From: Rhodococcus opacus B4
Lineage (GTDB): Bacteria > Actinomycetota > Actinomycetes > Mycobacteriales > Mycobacteriaceae
Length of the DNA: 64,000 bases
Direction of reading: 5' to 3'
Assembly: GCF_000010805.1 (NCBI RefSeq)
Contig: NC_012522.1
Span: forward strand, 1,860,001-1,924,000
The notes under the pieces are model-generated. The model had not been told where the DNA came from, ran no database searches, and was given only the letters and a program-made list of their open reading frames with translations. Of this stretch, positions 54,083 to 62,450 are shown piece after piece; positions within the stretch are counted from its first letter, which is position 1, and each line of letters begins with the position of its first letter. The translations under genes were made by a program, and so were the position numbers.

Positions 54083-54840
54083 CGGGCGCGCCGTCCGAAG
54101 TACGAGCCGAACATCTCCTCGACCGGACGCGGTCGGAGCGTCGTGCGCGACACGACGTTCTCCCGGTCGTACCGGCTCCGCAGGTCGCGTCCCGGTCCGT
54201 CGAGCAGTAGAGCCTTGATCTCGCGCATCGACTCCGGAGGCTGAGCGGCGATCTGCCCGGCCGCCTCGAGCGCGGCAGCGAGGACGTCGCCGTCGGCCGC
54301 GTACCGGGAGACGACACCCATCCTGTAGGCCTCCTCACCGGTCACCGCCCGGGACGTCATCAGCAGGTCGCGGGCCTGCCCCGCGCCGATCAGGTGGTCG
54401 AGCACCCACGTCAGGTCGGCGCCGCCGTACTTCGCCGCGGTGACGGTGATGCTGGTGCCGGGGCCGCCCACGCGCAGATCGGAACACACCGCCAGCAGGG
54501 TGCCCGCGCCGTAGGCCATGCCCTGGACCGCGGCGACGGTGGGCTTGGGGAACGTGAAGTATCTCCACAGCAGTTCGTCCCGTTCGAGCAGGCTGAGGGC
54601 GCAGGCGTCCGCCGTCATCGCCCGGAGTTCCTTCAGGTCGTATCCCGCCGAGAATGCGGCGGTACCCTCCCCTGCCAGCAGCACCACCCGGACGTCCGGG
54701 TCGTCCGCCGCCTCGGCGAGCGCGGCATCGAGTTCACGTTGCAGGCCGAGGGTGATCGCGTTGTGCACGTCGGGCCGCGCGAGGTCGAGTTGCAGCACTC
54801 CGGATGCGGGTGACGATCGGCGCAGGTCGCCCGTCGTCAC
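54079..54840 (-). CDS. crotonase-family protein lacking both hydratase glutamates
   Basis: A 253-residue crotonase. The fold is clear from FSAGYDLKELRAM and QGMAYGAGTLLAVCSDLRVG, which form the oxyanion hole. The two Glu of enoyl-CoA hydratase are replaced (Thr in GAGTLLA and Gly/Ala in KYGGADLTW). It may be an isomerase, decarboxylase, hydrolase or another crotonase activity rather than a hydratase. It is second in the Rieske operon, overlapping both neighbours by 4 bases. Confidence 0.83.
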   Translation of the reverse strand: MTTGDLRRSSPASGVLQLDLARPDVHNAITLGLQRELDAALAEAADDPDVRVVLLAGEGTAAFSAGYDLKELRAMTADACALSLLERDELLWRYFTFPKPTVAAVQGMAYGAGTLLAVCSDLRVGGPGTSITVTAAKYGGADLTWVLDHLIGAGQARDLLMTSRAVTGEEAYRMGVVSRYAADGDVLAAALEAAGQIAAQPPESMREIKALLLDGPGRDLRSRYDRENVVSRTTLRPRPVEEMFGSYFGRRAR

Positions 54841-56018
54841 CTCACACCGCCGGCCGCGGCCTCCTGCCGAGCGACCTCCTCGGCGTCCCGGGTGATCATC
54901 TTGTGGAATACCTGACCGGGCAGCTCGTTGCGTCCGTAGATCAGCTCGTCGACCTGCCCGTGCGCCGCGTTGGCCGTGATCGTCTTCGTGACGAACCAGT
55001 CCTCGGCGTGCAGGGTCTCCATGAGAAGTTCCCAGTTCTTGTCGAGAATCCGCTTCTCCCGCGGTGTCTCGGGTTCCTTCGGGGACAGCAGGCGAATGGT
55101 GCAGTACGACACGTTGGGATCTTCGGTGTCGGGCACGATGGTCCAGATCTCGAAGTGGTTGGGCTCGGTCACGAGCATCGTGCCCGGGTAGATCGTGTAG
55201 TTCGCGAGGGAGTAGTCGCGGACGTCGAACGAGTCAGGGTCCGCTCCGCGCACCTCGGTGATCGACTTGCGGGCCACGACGATTCGCCACGAACGGTCGA
55301 CCAGGTCGTACGCCGTGATGTTGCCCTCGAGGTAGTTGCACACGGTCTTGGTGTGCAGCTGGCACAGGTGGTACGAGTCCTGGACGCCGTCGACGGCGAT
55401 CTTCCAGTTCATGTCGAGTTTCCAGGTTTCCTTGCGCACCTGGAACGACTCGGCCATGCCGGTCGCCGTGACCTCCGCGTCGTGCTTGGGGCCGAGGATC
55501 CCGGCGATGTCGAGTTCCGCACCGACCGTCGGGACCACCCAGACCAGGCCGTGCCGCACCTCGCAGGGAAATTCGACGAGCCCGTACTGCGAACGGTCCA
55601 TGCCGTCGAAGCCCTCGGCGTGCGGCATTCCCCGCAGGTCGCCGCCGCGGCCGTACGCCCAGTTGTGATAGGGGCAGCTGAAGACACGCTTGCAGCCGGC
55701 TTCCTCGAACTCCACCTTCGAGCCCCGGTGCCTGCAGACGTTGGAGAAGGCCTTGACACTGCCGTCCGTCTGCTTGACCACCAGTAGCGGAGTGCCGATC
55801 AGCTCGGTCGTGACGAAGTCGCCCGCCTTCTTCAGCTCGTCGACGTGGGCGACGATGTGCGGCAGGCGCCGGACCACCGTGCGCTCCCGTTCGGCGAGTT
55901 CGGGGTCGTTGAACACCGAGAACGGCACTCGAAGCAGGTCGTCCGCGTAGTCGGTGCTGTTGTTGTCGACGTGTGCGATCAGTCGCTCGGTGAGTGTGAT
56001 CTTGTCTGCGCGCTCCAT
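54837..56018 (-). CDS. Rieske non-haem iron oxygenase, alpha subunit (second)
   Basis: A 393-residue oxygenase with Rieske ligands in CRHRGSK and CPYHNWAYG. The mononuclear iron site is in DGVQDSYHLCQLHTKT (two His) with a later Asp in the HAEDWFVT region. It belongs to the same large family as the 24634 protein (shared LHAEDW/F, RNELPGQVF-like C-terminus) but is clearly divergent. ATG 56018 is chosen; an in-frame ATG 18 bases upstream is possible, and neither has a strong ribosome site, so a short or leaderless message is likely. The divergent TetR gene and palindromes at 56036-56061 suggest tight control. Confidence 0.9.
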   Translation of the reverse strand: MERADKITLTERLIAHVDNNSTDYADDLLRVPFSVFNDPELAERERTVVRRLPHIVAHVDELKKAGDFVTTELIGTPLLVVKQTDGSVKAFSNVCRHRGSKVEFEEAGCKRVFSCPYHNWAYGRGGDLRGMPHAEGFDGMDRSQYGLVEFPCEVRHGLVWVVPTVGAELDIAGILGPKHDAEVTATGMAESFQVRKETWKLDMNWKIAVDGVQDSYHLCQLHTKTVCNYLEGNITAYDLVDRSWRIVVARKSITEVRGADPDSFDVRDYSLANYTIYPGTMLVTEPNHFEIWTIVPDTEDPNVSYCTIRLLSPKEPETPREKRILDKNWELLMETLHAEDWFVTKTITANAAHGQVDELIYGRNELPGQVFHKMITRDAEEVARQEAAAGGVR

Positions 56019-56035
56019 ACACCGAGAGTGGCACA

Positions 56036-56061
56036 TGAGACATTCATTGTCTAGCGTCTCA
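56036..56061. promoter_or_regulatory. nested palindromic operator between Rieske gene and tetR
   Basis: AGACA-N5-TGTCT (56038-56052) lies inside a wider inverted repeat TGAGAC (56036-56041) with GTCTCA (56056-56061). It occupies the 71-base divergent promoter region and is the likely site for the adjacent TetR protein. Confidence 0.62.
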
Positions 56062-56089
56062 CGCGAAATGATGGCGGTACTGTTTCCTG

Positions 56090-56692
56090 GTGGCTGCAAG
56101 GACTGGAAACGAACCCGCGACCGACGTCCGCTCGACGATCCTCGGTGCAGCGGAGTCGTGCTTCGAACGCTTCGGAATCACCAAGACGACCATGGAAGAC
56201 GTCGCCCGCGCCGCGGACATGTCCCGCGCGACCGTCTACCGGTACTTCTCGGACCGCGAGAGTCTGATCATCGAATCGGTCGCGCGACGCGCGCGCATGA
56301 ACATGGCGCCCGCCCGCGCCTTCATAGCGAAGTGGCCCACGATCGAGGAGCGACTCGTGGAGGGCATCAGCCAGAACGTCGAAAGCGGTCTGCGGGACCC
56401 GATGGTCCACCTGCTGGTCTCCCCGTCGGAGATGACGCTGGCCAACTCGCTCCTGACCACGTCGGGCAAGGCCGTCGAACTGACGAGCGAGCTGTGGGAG
56501 CCGATTCTGCGCGAAGCGCAGGAGGCCGGCGACCTCCGCGCCGACCTCGATCTGACATTGCTGTGCGAATGGATCTCGGAACTCGAGATCATGTGTATCA
56601 GCCAACTCAACGGCGGCACCGGCTCGCTGGAACGGTTCCGCGAGAAGATCCGCACGTTCCTGGTTCCCTCGGTTCTGCCTGCCGGCGCCTGA
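56090..56692 (+). CDS. TetR-family regulator of the second Rieske operon
   Basis: A 200-residue repressor with helix-turn-helix ITKTTMEDVARAADMSRATVYRYFSDRESLI. The C-terminal ligand domain contains EGISQNVESGLRDPMVHLLV, similar to the TetR proteins that control fatty-acid and sterol genes. The start is GTG 56090. It is divergent from the Rieske operon with 71 bases between starts, the usual arrangement for local negative control through a shared operator. It is convergent with the Mce-associated gene. Confidence 0.9.
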   Translation: MAARTGNEPATDVRSTILGAAESCFERFGITKTTMEDVARAADMSRATVYRYFSDRESLIIESVARRARMNMAPARAFIAKWPTIEERLVEGISQNVESGLRDPMVHLLVSPSEMTLANSLLTTSGKAVELTSELWEPILREAQEAGDLRADLDLTLLCEWISELEIMCISQLNGGTGSLERFREKIRTFLVPSVLPAGA

Positions 56693-56737
56693 AGTACGCG
56701 AGGTACGACGACGCCGGCAGACTACCCCGGACCCCGG

Positions 56738-57355
56738 CTACCGCGGCGCCTTGTCACCGTCGAGTGCCGAGTCGATGCCGCTGATCTCGGTGATCTTCCA
56801 GTCGTTTCCGCCGTCGACCGTCATCTCGTACGTCGCCGTCGACTGCAGTCCGTCCGGTGCCTGGCTGTTCTTCGTCAGGACACTCACGAAGCAATCGACG
56901 GAATAGGTACCGTCCGGCCCCGGTTCGGCTTTCGCCGAGATCGGTTGCGCGGTCGACGTCCACTGGAGCGGAGCGATGATCTGCTCCATCGACGTCGCCG
57001 CCTGGGTGAGACGGTTCGACAGTTCCGGGGACGTCCCCGCCGTCAGCCGTGTCCGCCACGCGGGCAGGTCGCGAAAGTCCATCTCGGCGGCGCCGGTCGC
57101 GTAGTCGAGGGCGATTCGTTCCGCCTGCTGCTTGTTCGCCGCCGCGTCGTGGAGTTGGTCGAGTTCGTCCGTCGTGCTCCGCAGTTGCCACCCGAGCGCC
57201 GCCAGTGCGACGACGAGCACGGCGACCAGACCCCCGGCCACCACCGACCGCAGCGGCACGTTCCTGCCCCCGCCACGCTCGCGATCGCCCGCACCATCGG
57301 AGGGATCCGTCTCGGGGGTGGTTCCGGAGTTCACGAGTTCCATTGATTTCTGCAT
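56738..57355 (-). CDS. Mce-associated membrane protein
   Basis: A 205-residue protein with one N-terminal membrane helix (residues 36-56, SVVAGGLVAVLVVALAALGW), a coiled stretch (STTDELDQLHDAAANKQQAERIAL) and an NTF2-like extracytoplasmic domain ending VDGGNDWKITEISGID. This layout is that of Mam proteins encoded at the end of mce operons, which stabilise the Mce transporter. It follows mceF by 70 bases and ends the operon. Confidence 0.88.
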   Translation of the reverse strand: MQKSMELVNSGTTPETDPSDGAGDRERGGGRNVPLRSVVAGGLVAVLVVALAALGWQLRSTTDELDQLHDAAANKQQAERIALDYATGAAEMDFRDLPAWRTRLTAGTSPELSNRLTQAATSMEQIIAPLQWTSTAQPISAKAEPGPDGTYSVDCFVSVLTKNSQAPDGLQSTATYEMTVDGGNDWKITEISGIDSALDGDKAPR

Positions 57356-57425
57356 CGTTCGCCTTTCGCTGGGCTGTCCGATCTCCGGGGTGGACGATCG
57401 AGTACGTCTCGGGATGCGGTTGTGT

Positions 57426-58385
57426 CTACCGTCCCGGGGGGCTGAGATGGACGGTCAGTGCATCTCCGGATGTGGTGGACGCCAGAACGTTGTCGAGCAG
57501 GCGGCCCACGTCGACGGTCCGCATCGCGGCCGCTCCAGCCTGGACCGAGGGCAGCAGATTCACGCCGATCACCTGCAGGTCCGGGGCGGTGTGGTCGAGG
57601 AACGTCTGCAGCTCCCCGATGAAAGGGCTTGCTCCGTTGGCGATTCCGTCGCGCAGCGGACCCTTCTCGGTGGCGAACCGGATTCCGCCGAGGACGTCGC
57701 GGAACCCACTGCCGAACTCGGCGACGATCGGTGTCGCACCCCGGAAACCCTCCGGGAGGGTGGCGCTGTCCATCAACAGCGGTTGCAGGGTGTCGAACAG
57801 CGTCGTGAGGTTGTCGGACTGCTGGGTGAGCGTCGCCGCGAGTAGCTCGCCGGCCCGCGTGAGATTGTTCAGGACAGCGAAGTCGTCGGGCAGTGCGACA
57901 TCGATGGTGTCGAAGATCGCCTGTACCCGAACGGGATCCACCTGTTCGAGGAGCCGCGTCAGGCGCTCCGAAAGCTCCTTGAACGTGGTCGGTACCACGA
58001 CCTGGTCCGCCGGGACGGTGGCGCCGTCCTCGAGATACGGTCCCGAGGCCGACGAGGGCAGCACCGCAAGGAACGGTTCACCCAGGGCCGACAGATTGTC
58101 GACGCGGAATTCGCTGTCGGCGGGGATCGACCGGTCACTCTCGTAGTTCCACGCGACCTCGATGTGATCGGCCGACGCCGTCACGTCACTGATGTGTCCG
58201 ATGGCGACCCCCCGGAGCAGCACCCGGGAGCCGACGACGAGACCATTCGTGTCCGGTACGTCCAGCGTGGCGGTGCGTACGTCGTCGAACCGGGCGACGT
58301 GCAGGCCCGCCCGGCCCATGTAGAGGAACGACAGCACGGCGATCACCACCATGCCGAGAATGGACAACGAAGTCTTGACGGTCAT
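57426..58385 (-). CDS. mceF: Mce-family protein MceF
   Basis: A 319-residue protein with an N-terminal membrane anchor (SLSILGMVVIAVLSFLYMG) and the MCE/MlaD domain from about residue 30 (ATLDVPDTNGLVVGSRVLLRGVAIGHI). A helical Mce4_CUP1-type region follows (residues 140-300). In Mce importers the six MceA-F subunits form a tube that carries lipids or sterols across the envelope to the YrbE permease. It is the last of the six and overlaps mceE by 4 bases. Confidence 0.92.
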   Translation of the reverse strand: MTVKTSLSILGMVVIAVLSFLYMGRAGLHVARFDDVRTATLDVPDTNGLVVGSRVLLRGVAIGHISDVTASADHIEVAWNYESDRSIPADSEFRVDNLSALGEPFLAVLPSSASGPYLEDGATVPADQVVVPTTFKELSERLTRLLEQVDPVRVQAIFDTIDVALPDDFAVLNNLTRAGELLAATLTQQSDNLTTLFDTLQPLLMDSATLPEGFRGATPIVAEFGSGFRDVLGGIRFATEKGPLRDGIANGASPFIGELQTFLDHTAPDLQVIGVNLLPSVQAGAAAMRTVDVGRLLDNVLASTTSGDALTVHLSPPGR

Positions 58386-59389
58386 TTCACTGCTCCCAGC
58401 ATGCGGAGCAGGTTCTCCGCGTCGGCCACGATCTGGTCTCCCCCGGCAGATTCGATGCCCTCGATCTCGACGGAAGGCTTCTGTGCGAACGGCACGATCC
58501 TGCTGCGCAGGAAACGCGACAGCACGACGGTCGTGTCCGGCCCCTCGTCCCAGGTCTCGCGCGCCACGTCCCCCGTGTCGGCGAGCGTGTTCAGCATGGG
58601 AACCATCCACAGTCCGCCTTCGTAGACGCTGCCGACGGAGGGCAGGATCTGGCCGATGTGCGACACCACCGAGATCGCGAGTCGCCGCCAGTAGTGCACG
58701 CTGGAACTGTCGAACATGGCCGACAGGGCGTCGGTGCGGTCGTCGAACGACAGCGCGGTCTCGTTCAACCCCGACAACGTCCGGTCGATCTCCTCGGTTC
58801 GCCCGGCGAGGTCCCGCAGGTCCAGCGCCGCCACGGACGCCACGTCGCGCACGGCCGGGAGCGGCGGCACGACGGAATTCACCCGGGCCATCACGTCTTC
58901 GATTCGCTGGATACTGCCGCCGTTGACGAAGTTCGCCAGCACGGCGATCGTGTCCTCGAGTTGCGGCGGCGAGATGGTGCGGCTCACGGGGATGGTGCCC
59001 CCGGCAGGCAGATACCCGCCGCCGGCACCGCCGTCCTCATCGGTGACAGCGATGTACGTGTCGCCCAGCAGTGTGTCCTGACGGACGATCGCCCGCGCGT
59101 CGGCGGGAATCCTGGTGCCGCTTCCGATGCCGGCCGACACCGTCACCGTCGATCCGGACACCTGCAGGGAACGGACCTCGCCGACCCGCAATCCGTCCAT
59201 CACCACGTCGGCACCGGCGGGCAGATTCATCACGCTGGCGAACTCGAGCGACAGGTCGTAGGTGTCTCCGACGCCGCCGCGGACCGAGGGCAGGTCGTCC
59301 GGCCCCAGGGAACAGGCCGGCACCGTCAGCACCACCGCGCTCACGGACGCGGCACCCAGAATCTGCCGCGTTCTTCTCGACAGGTTCAT
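58382..59389 (-). CDS. mceE: Mce-family lipoprotein MceE
   Basis: A 335-residue Mce protein that is lipid-anchored: its signal ends in VLTVPACS, a lipobox with Cys near residue 26, as in the Lpr proteins of mycobacteria. The MCE domain includes MNLPAGADVVMDGLRVGEVRSLQVSG, and the helical region follows. The lipobox marks it as the fifth subunit in the standard A-F order. Confidence 0.93.
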   Translation of the reverse strand: MNLSRRTRQILGAASVSAVVLTVPACSLGPDDLPSVRGGVGDTYDLSLEFASVMNLPAGADVVMDGLRVGEVRSLQVSGSTVTVSAGIGSGTRIPADARAIVRQDTLLGDTYIAVTDEDGGAGGGYLPAGGTIPVSRTISPPQLEDTIAVLANFVNGGSIQRIEDVMARVNSVVPPLPAVRDVASVAALDLRDLAGRTEEIDRTLSGLNETALSFDDRTDALSAMFDSSSVHYWRRLAISVVSHIGQILPSVGSVYEGGLWMVPMLNTLADTGDVARETWDEGPDTTVVLSRFLRSRIVPFAQKPSVEIEGIESAGGDQIVADAENLLRMLGAVK

Positions 59390-59390
59390 C

Positions 59391-60422
59391 TCAGTTCCTC
59401 CCCGTCCGCACGAGGTCCAGCAGCCGATCCATCGGCACCTCGGTTCCGGCGGTCGTCAGAGCCACGGTCGGTGGCTGGTAGGCAATGGTGAGCGCGCCGT
59501 CGCGCGTCGTCTGCTGCGCGAGGAAGGGTGCGACGGACGGTATCGTCGAGATCAGGCCTGCCATGTCGTTCGACCGTGTCGCCGCCAGCTTCAGGGCGTC
59601 TGTCGCCGGTCCGTGCACGAAGGGCCAGATGTCGGCACCGTAGTTCTGCTGGATGTCGTGCAAAGTCGCTACCAGCCAACCGATTCCCTCGCACACCTCG
59701 ATCACGCCGGGCCACAGATCGATGCCGGCCGCCACGACGGCGGGCATCTGCTCGACGATCGACCGGATCGAACTCCACCGCCGGAGCGCCTCGTCCGTCA
59801 GCGGGGCCATGTTCGCGATCGACGAACCGATATCGGCGACGAGCTTGTCCGGATCGGCCGCGGCCTCGGCGGCATGCCTCATCATGTCCGCGGCGCTCTC
59901 CCCCTGGCCACGCAGCGCCTCGTCGAGACCGAGCACCGTCCTCCGGACGTTCTCCCCACCGTCGTCCGGGGCGAGTGCGTCGATGAAATCGGCTGCCGAA
60001 CCGGCGATCTCGGAGATGCTTTTCGGAGTGTGAGTGTGCTCGAGCGGGATGCACTGCTCCGGTGCGAGTTCCGGACCGGTCGTGTAGTTGCCGACGAGTT
60101 CGAGACTCCGGTCGGCGAGCAGGGACTTCGAGCGGGTGACCGCCCGGACATCGAACGGATAGGACCGGCCACTCGCGAGCGAGAAGGTGACCTGCACGTG
60201 GTCGCCCTGCGGCTCGATGCCTTCGACACGGCCCACCTCGTACCCCATCTGGGTGACCGGGTTTCCGGCGTAGAGGCCGATGGCGTCGGGCATGAGCGCG
60301 CAGAACGCCGACCGGTCCGCCGGCTCCCGTGTCGTCGCGACCGCGACACCGGCGCCGCACACGGCGGCGGCCACGCACACCACGGCCAGCACCTTGACGA
60401 TCAGGCGTGATCTTCCGGACAT
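59391..60422 (-). CDS. mceD: Mce-family protein MceD
   Basis: A 343-residue Mce protein with an N-terminal anchor (LIVKVLAVVCVAAAVCGAGVAV). A short Cys-containing segment (AFCALMPDAIGLYAG) precedes the MCE domain (GNPVTQMGYEVGRVEGIEPQG). The helical part is acidic and rich in Ala. ATG 60422 begins the anchor; a start 30 bases upstream would lie in the previous gene. The one-base spacing to mceC and mceE shows tight operon packing. Confidence 0.88.
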   Translation of the reverse strand: MSGRSRLIVKVLAVVCVAAAVCGAGVAVATTREPADRSAFCALMPDAIGLYAGNPVTQMGYEVGRVEGIEPQGDHVQVTFSLASGRSYPFDVRAVTRSKSLLADRSLELVGNYTTGPELAPEQCIPLEHTHTPKSISEIAGSAADFIDALAPDDGGENVRRTVLGLDEALRGQGESAADMMRHAAEAAADPDKLVADIGSSIANMAPLTDEALRRWSSIRSIVEQMPAVVAAGIDLWPGVIEVCEGIGWLVATLHDIQQNYGADIWPFVHGPATDALKLAATRSNDMAGLISTIPSVAPFLAQQTTRDGALTIAYQPPTVALTTAGTEVPMDRLLDLVRTGRN

Positions 60423-60423
60423 C

Positions 60424-61449
60424 TCAGCACGTCCGTCCGGGAACGGGGACACAGAAGTCCGAGGCCATCAGTGTGCCGCCCTTGATCGCGGCCATCCCTT
60501 CGGGCGTCAGCCATTCGGCGAGCTGAGTGCGCAACGACTGAAGATTGTCGATGGCCGGGCTCATCGACGTCCGGAACTCGTCGATCACACCCTTCGCGTG
60601 GTTCACAGCGTCGAGCACCTCCGTCTTGTGGTCGAGATAGAACGCCTCGAACGGCTGAATCGTCATCAGGACGTTGCCGAGCAGGGAATAGGCCTCGTTG
60701 AAACCCGCGTGAGTGGTGTTGTACGTCGAGAGGACCACATCGATCTCGCGGATCAGTTCGAACACCATGCCCTGATCGGCCTCGAAGCTCTGGAGATACT
60801 CCGCGGCGAGGTCGGCGATCGTGCGGACCTGGGCTCGCTGCTGATCCATCACGCGGGCGATGCTGGTCAGACCCGAGATCATCGATGCGACGGAGGTCGG
60901 GTTCTCTTCGAGCGCCCGGGCCATCTCGTCGAGGTTCGCGTCGACGGTGCCGCCCTCGACGTTGTCGGTCGTGTGCGGCGCGGCCTGGAGCACGTCGCCG
61001 ATCGAATACGGAACGCTGACCTGCTCGGCGGGCAGAGCCGCGTCCCCGAGCGGCAGATCGCCGAGGGGGACGAGGGTGATCGCGTACCCCCCGACCGGGG
61101 TGAGCATCCGCACCTCCACCCGGGAATCCGAGCCGACCGGTACCGCGTCGTCGATCTCTGCCGTCACCAGTACCGCGTCCGGCTCGATCGAGACGTCGGT
61201 GACGGTTCCCACGCCGATGCCCGCCACCCGGACGTCCTGACCGATGTCGATCGAGGAGGCGTCGTCGGTGCGGAACGAGAACGACGCGCGGCCCGGTGGG
61301 TTCGCGTAGAGGACGGCGGTGGACGCGAGCGCGACAACCACCAGGAGGACGATGCCCGCGCCGAACGCCACCTCCCGGCCCATCAAGAACCGCACCGTGC
61401 TCAATACCCGGGCCGGACGCCGGCCGCTGCTTCTCGTCACGGGTTGCAT
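60424..61449 (-). CDS. mceC: Mce-family protein MceC
   Basis: A 341-residue Mce protein with anchor helix (EVAFGAGIVLLVVVALASTAVL), MCE domain (IDIGQDVRVAGIGVGTVTDVSIEP) and helical Mce4_CUP1-like region. It ends in a short Cys-containing tail (VPVPGRTC). ATG 61449 is preferred because GCGAGG lies 7 bases upstream; a GTG at 61440 that overlaps the mceB stop is an alternative start. Confidence 0.9.
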   Translation of the reverse strand: MQPVTRSSGRRPARVLSTVRFLMGREVAFGAGIVLLVVVALASTAVLYANPPGRASFSFRTDDASSIDIGQDVRVAGIGVGTVTDVSIEPDAVLVTAEIDDAVPVGSDSRVEVRMLTPVGGYAITLVPLGDLPLGDAALPAEQVSVPYSIGDVLQAAPHTTDNVEGGTVDANLDEMARALEENPTSVASMISGLTSIARVMDQQRAQVRTIADLAAEYLQSFEADQGMVFELIREIDVVLSTYNTTHAGFNEAYSLLGNVLMTIQPFEAFYLDHKTEVLDAVNHAKGVIDEFRTSMSPAIDNLQSLRTQLAEWLTPEGMAAIKGGTLMASDFCVPVPGRTC

Positions 61450-62450
61450 ACGACGACCTCGCTCCCTCTCAGCAGGACCTCGACGTCGGTGGGTAGCTGC
61501 GCGACACCGTTCGTGCACTGGACACCGCCCGGGCCTGCCGCGGCGGTCTGCGGGACCTGCAGTCCGGCGACGGCGGCCGGCAGCAGTCGCAACGCTTCGG
61601 CGGTCTCCGGCACCGACGCGAATGCGTCGGACAGCATCTGCTCGATATCCATACCGGGTTGCAGACCGAGAGCATCGATCAATCGTTTGATCGGTGTGAG
61701 GAATTCGGGGCCGAACGCAGCCGTCTTCGGGAACTCGTCGATGACCGTCATCGCCTTCGCGATCGGGAAACTCACCGAGCGCAGGAACTCGACGACCTCG
61801 GGGGACCGGCCTCCCATGCTGTCGGAGATCCGTGCGAGGTTGCCGGTGAGGGTCGAGATGACCTGTTCGCGGTCGTGGGCGAGGCCGGCGAGTTTCTGTG
61901 CGTCTTCGAGCATCGGTGACAATCCGTTTCCGTCTCCCTGCAGAAGCGAGATCGCGTTCTCGGTGAAGGTGTTGATGTCGTCGGTGCTCATGGTGGCGAG
62001 TACCGGTTGCAGTCCGTTGAACAACTCGGTGATGTCGAACGAGGCCCGTGTCTTGTCCGCGGGCAGTCGATCGACTGCGTCGCCCGGATCGGCGGGGAAT
62101 TCGGCGTCGAGGTAGCGAACGCCGGTGAGGTTCTGGTACTTCACCGCGAGGATCGTGTCGGACGTGAGCTGATACGGCTTCTCCATCGTGAAGTGCACTT
62201 CCGCCAGACTCCGCCCGCCGTCCCGAATCAGTTCGACCGATTCGACCTTGCCGATCCGGACCCCCTTCGTCCGGATGTCGCCGTGCGCACCGAGCCCGGA
62301 TACGTCGGTGAATTCCGCTGTGTAGCTGTTTGTCTCGTTCGTCACCGGACTTTTCATCGCGCTGATCACGATGATGAAGAGGACCACGGAGACCGCGGCC
62401 GCGACGGCGAGCTTGACGACAGTGACGATGTACTTGGTTCGGTTGCTCAT
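61437..62450 (-). CDS. mceB: Mce-family protein MceB
   Basis: A 337-residue Mce protein with an anchor helix (YIVTVVKLAVAAAVSVVLFIIVI) and MCE domain (YTAEFTDVSGLGAHGDIRTKGVRIGKVESVEL). The region YQNLTGVRYLDAEFP is typical of MceB, as is the Cys near the end (GGVQCTNG). It overlaps mceA by 4 bases. Confidence 0.92.
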   Translation of the reverse strand: MSNRTKYIVTVVKLAVAAAVSVVLFIIVISAMKSPVTNETNSYTAEFTDVSGLGAHGDIRTKGVRIGKVESVELIRDGGRSLAEVHFTMEKPYQLTSDTILAVKYQNLTGVRYLDAEFPADPGDAVDRLPADKTRASFDITELFNGLQPVLATMSTDDINTFTENAISLLQGDGNGLSPMLEDAQKLAGLAHDREQVISTLTGNLARISDSMGGRSPEVVEFLRSVSFPIAKAMTVIDEFPKTAAFGPEFLTPIKRLIDALGLQPGMDIEQMLSDAFASVPETAEALRLLPAAVAGLQVPQTAAAGPGGVQCTNGVAQLPTDVEVLLRGSEVVVCNP

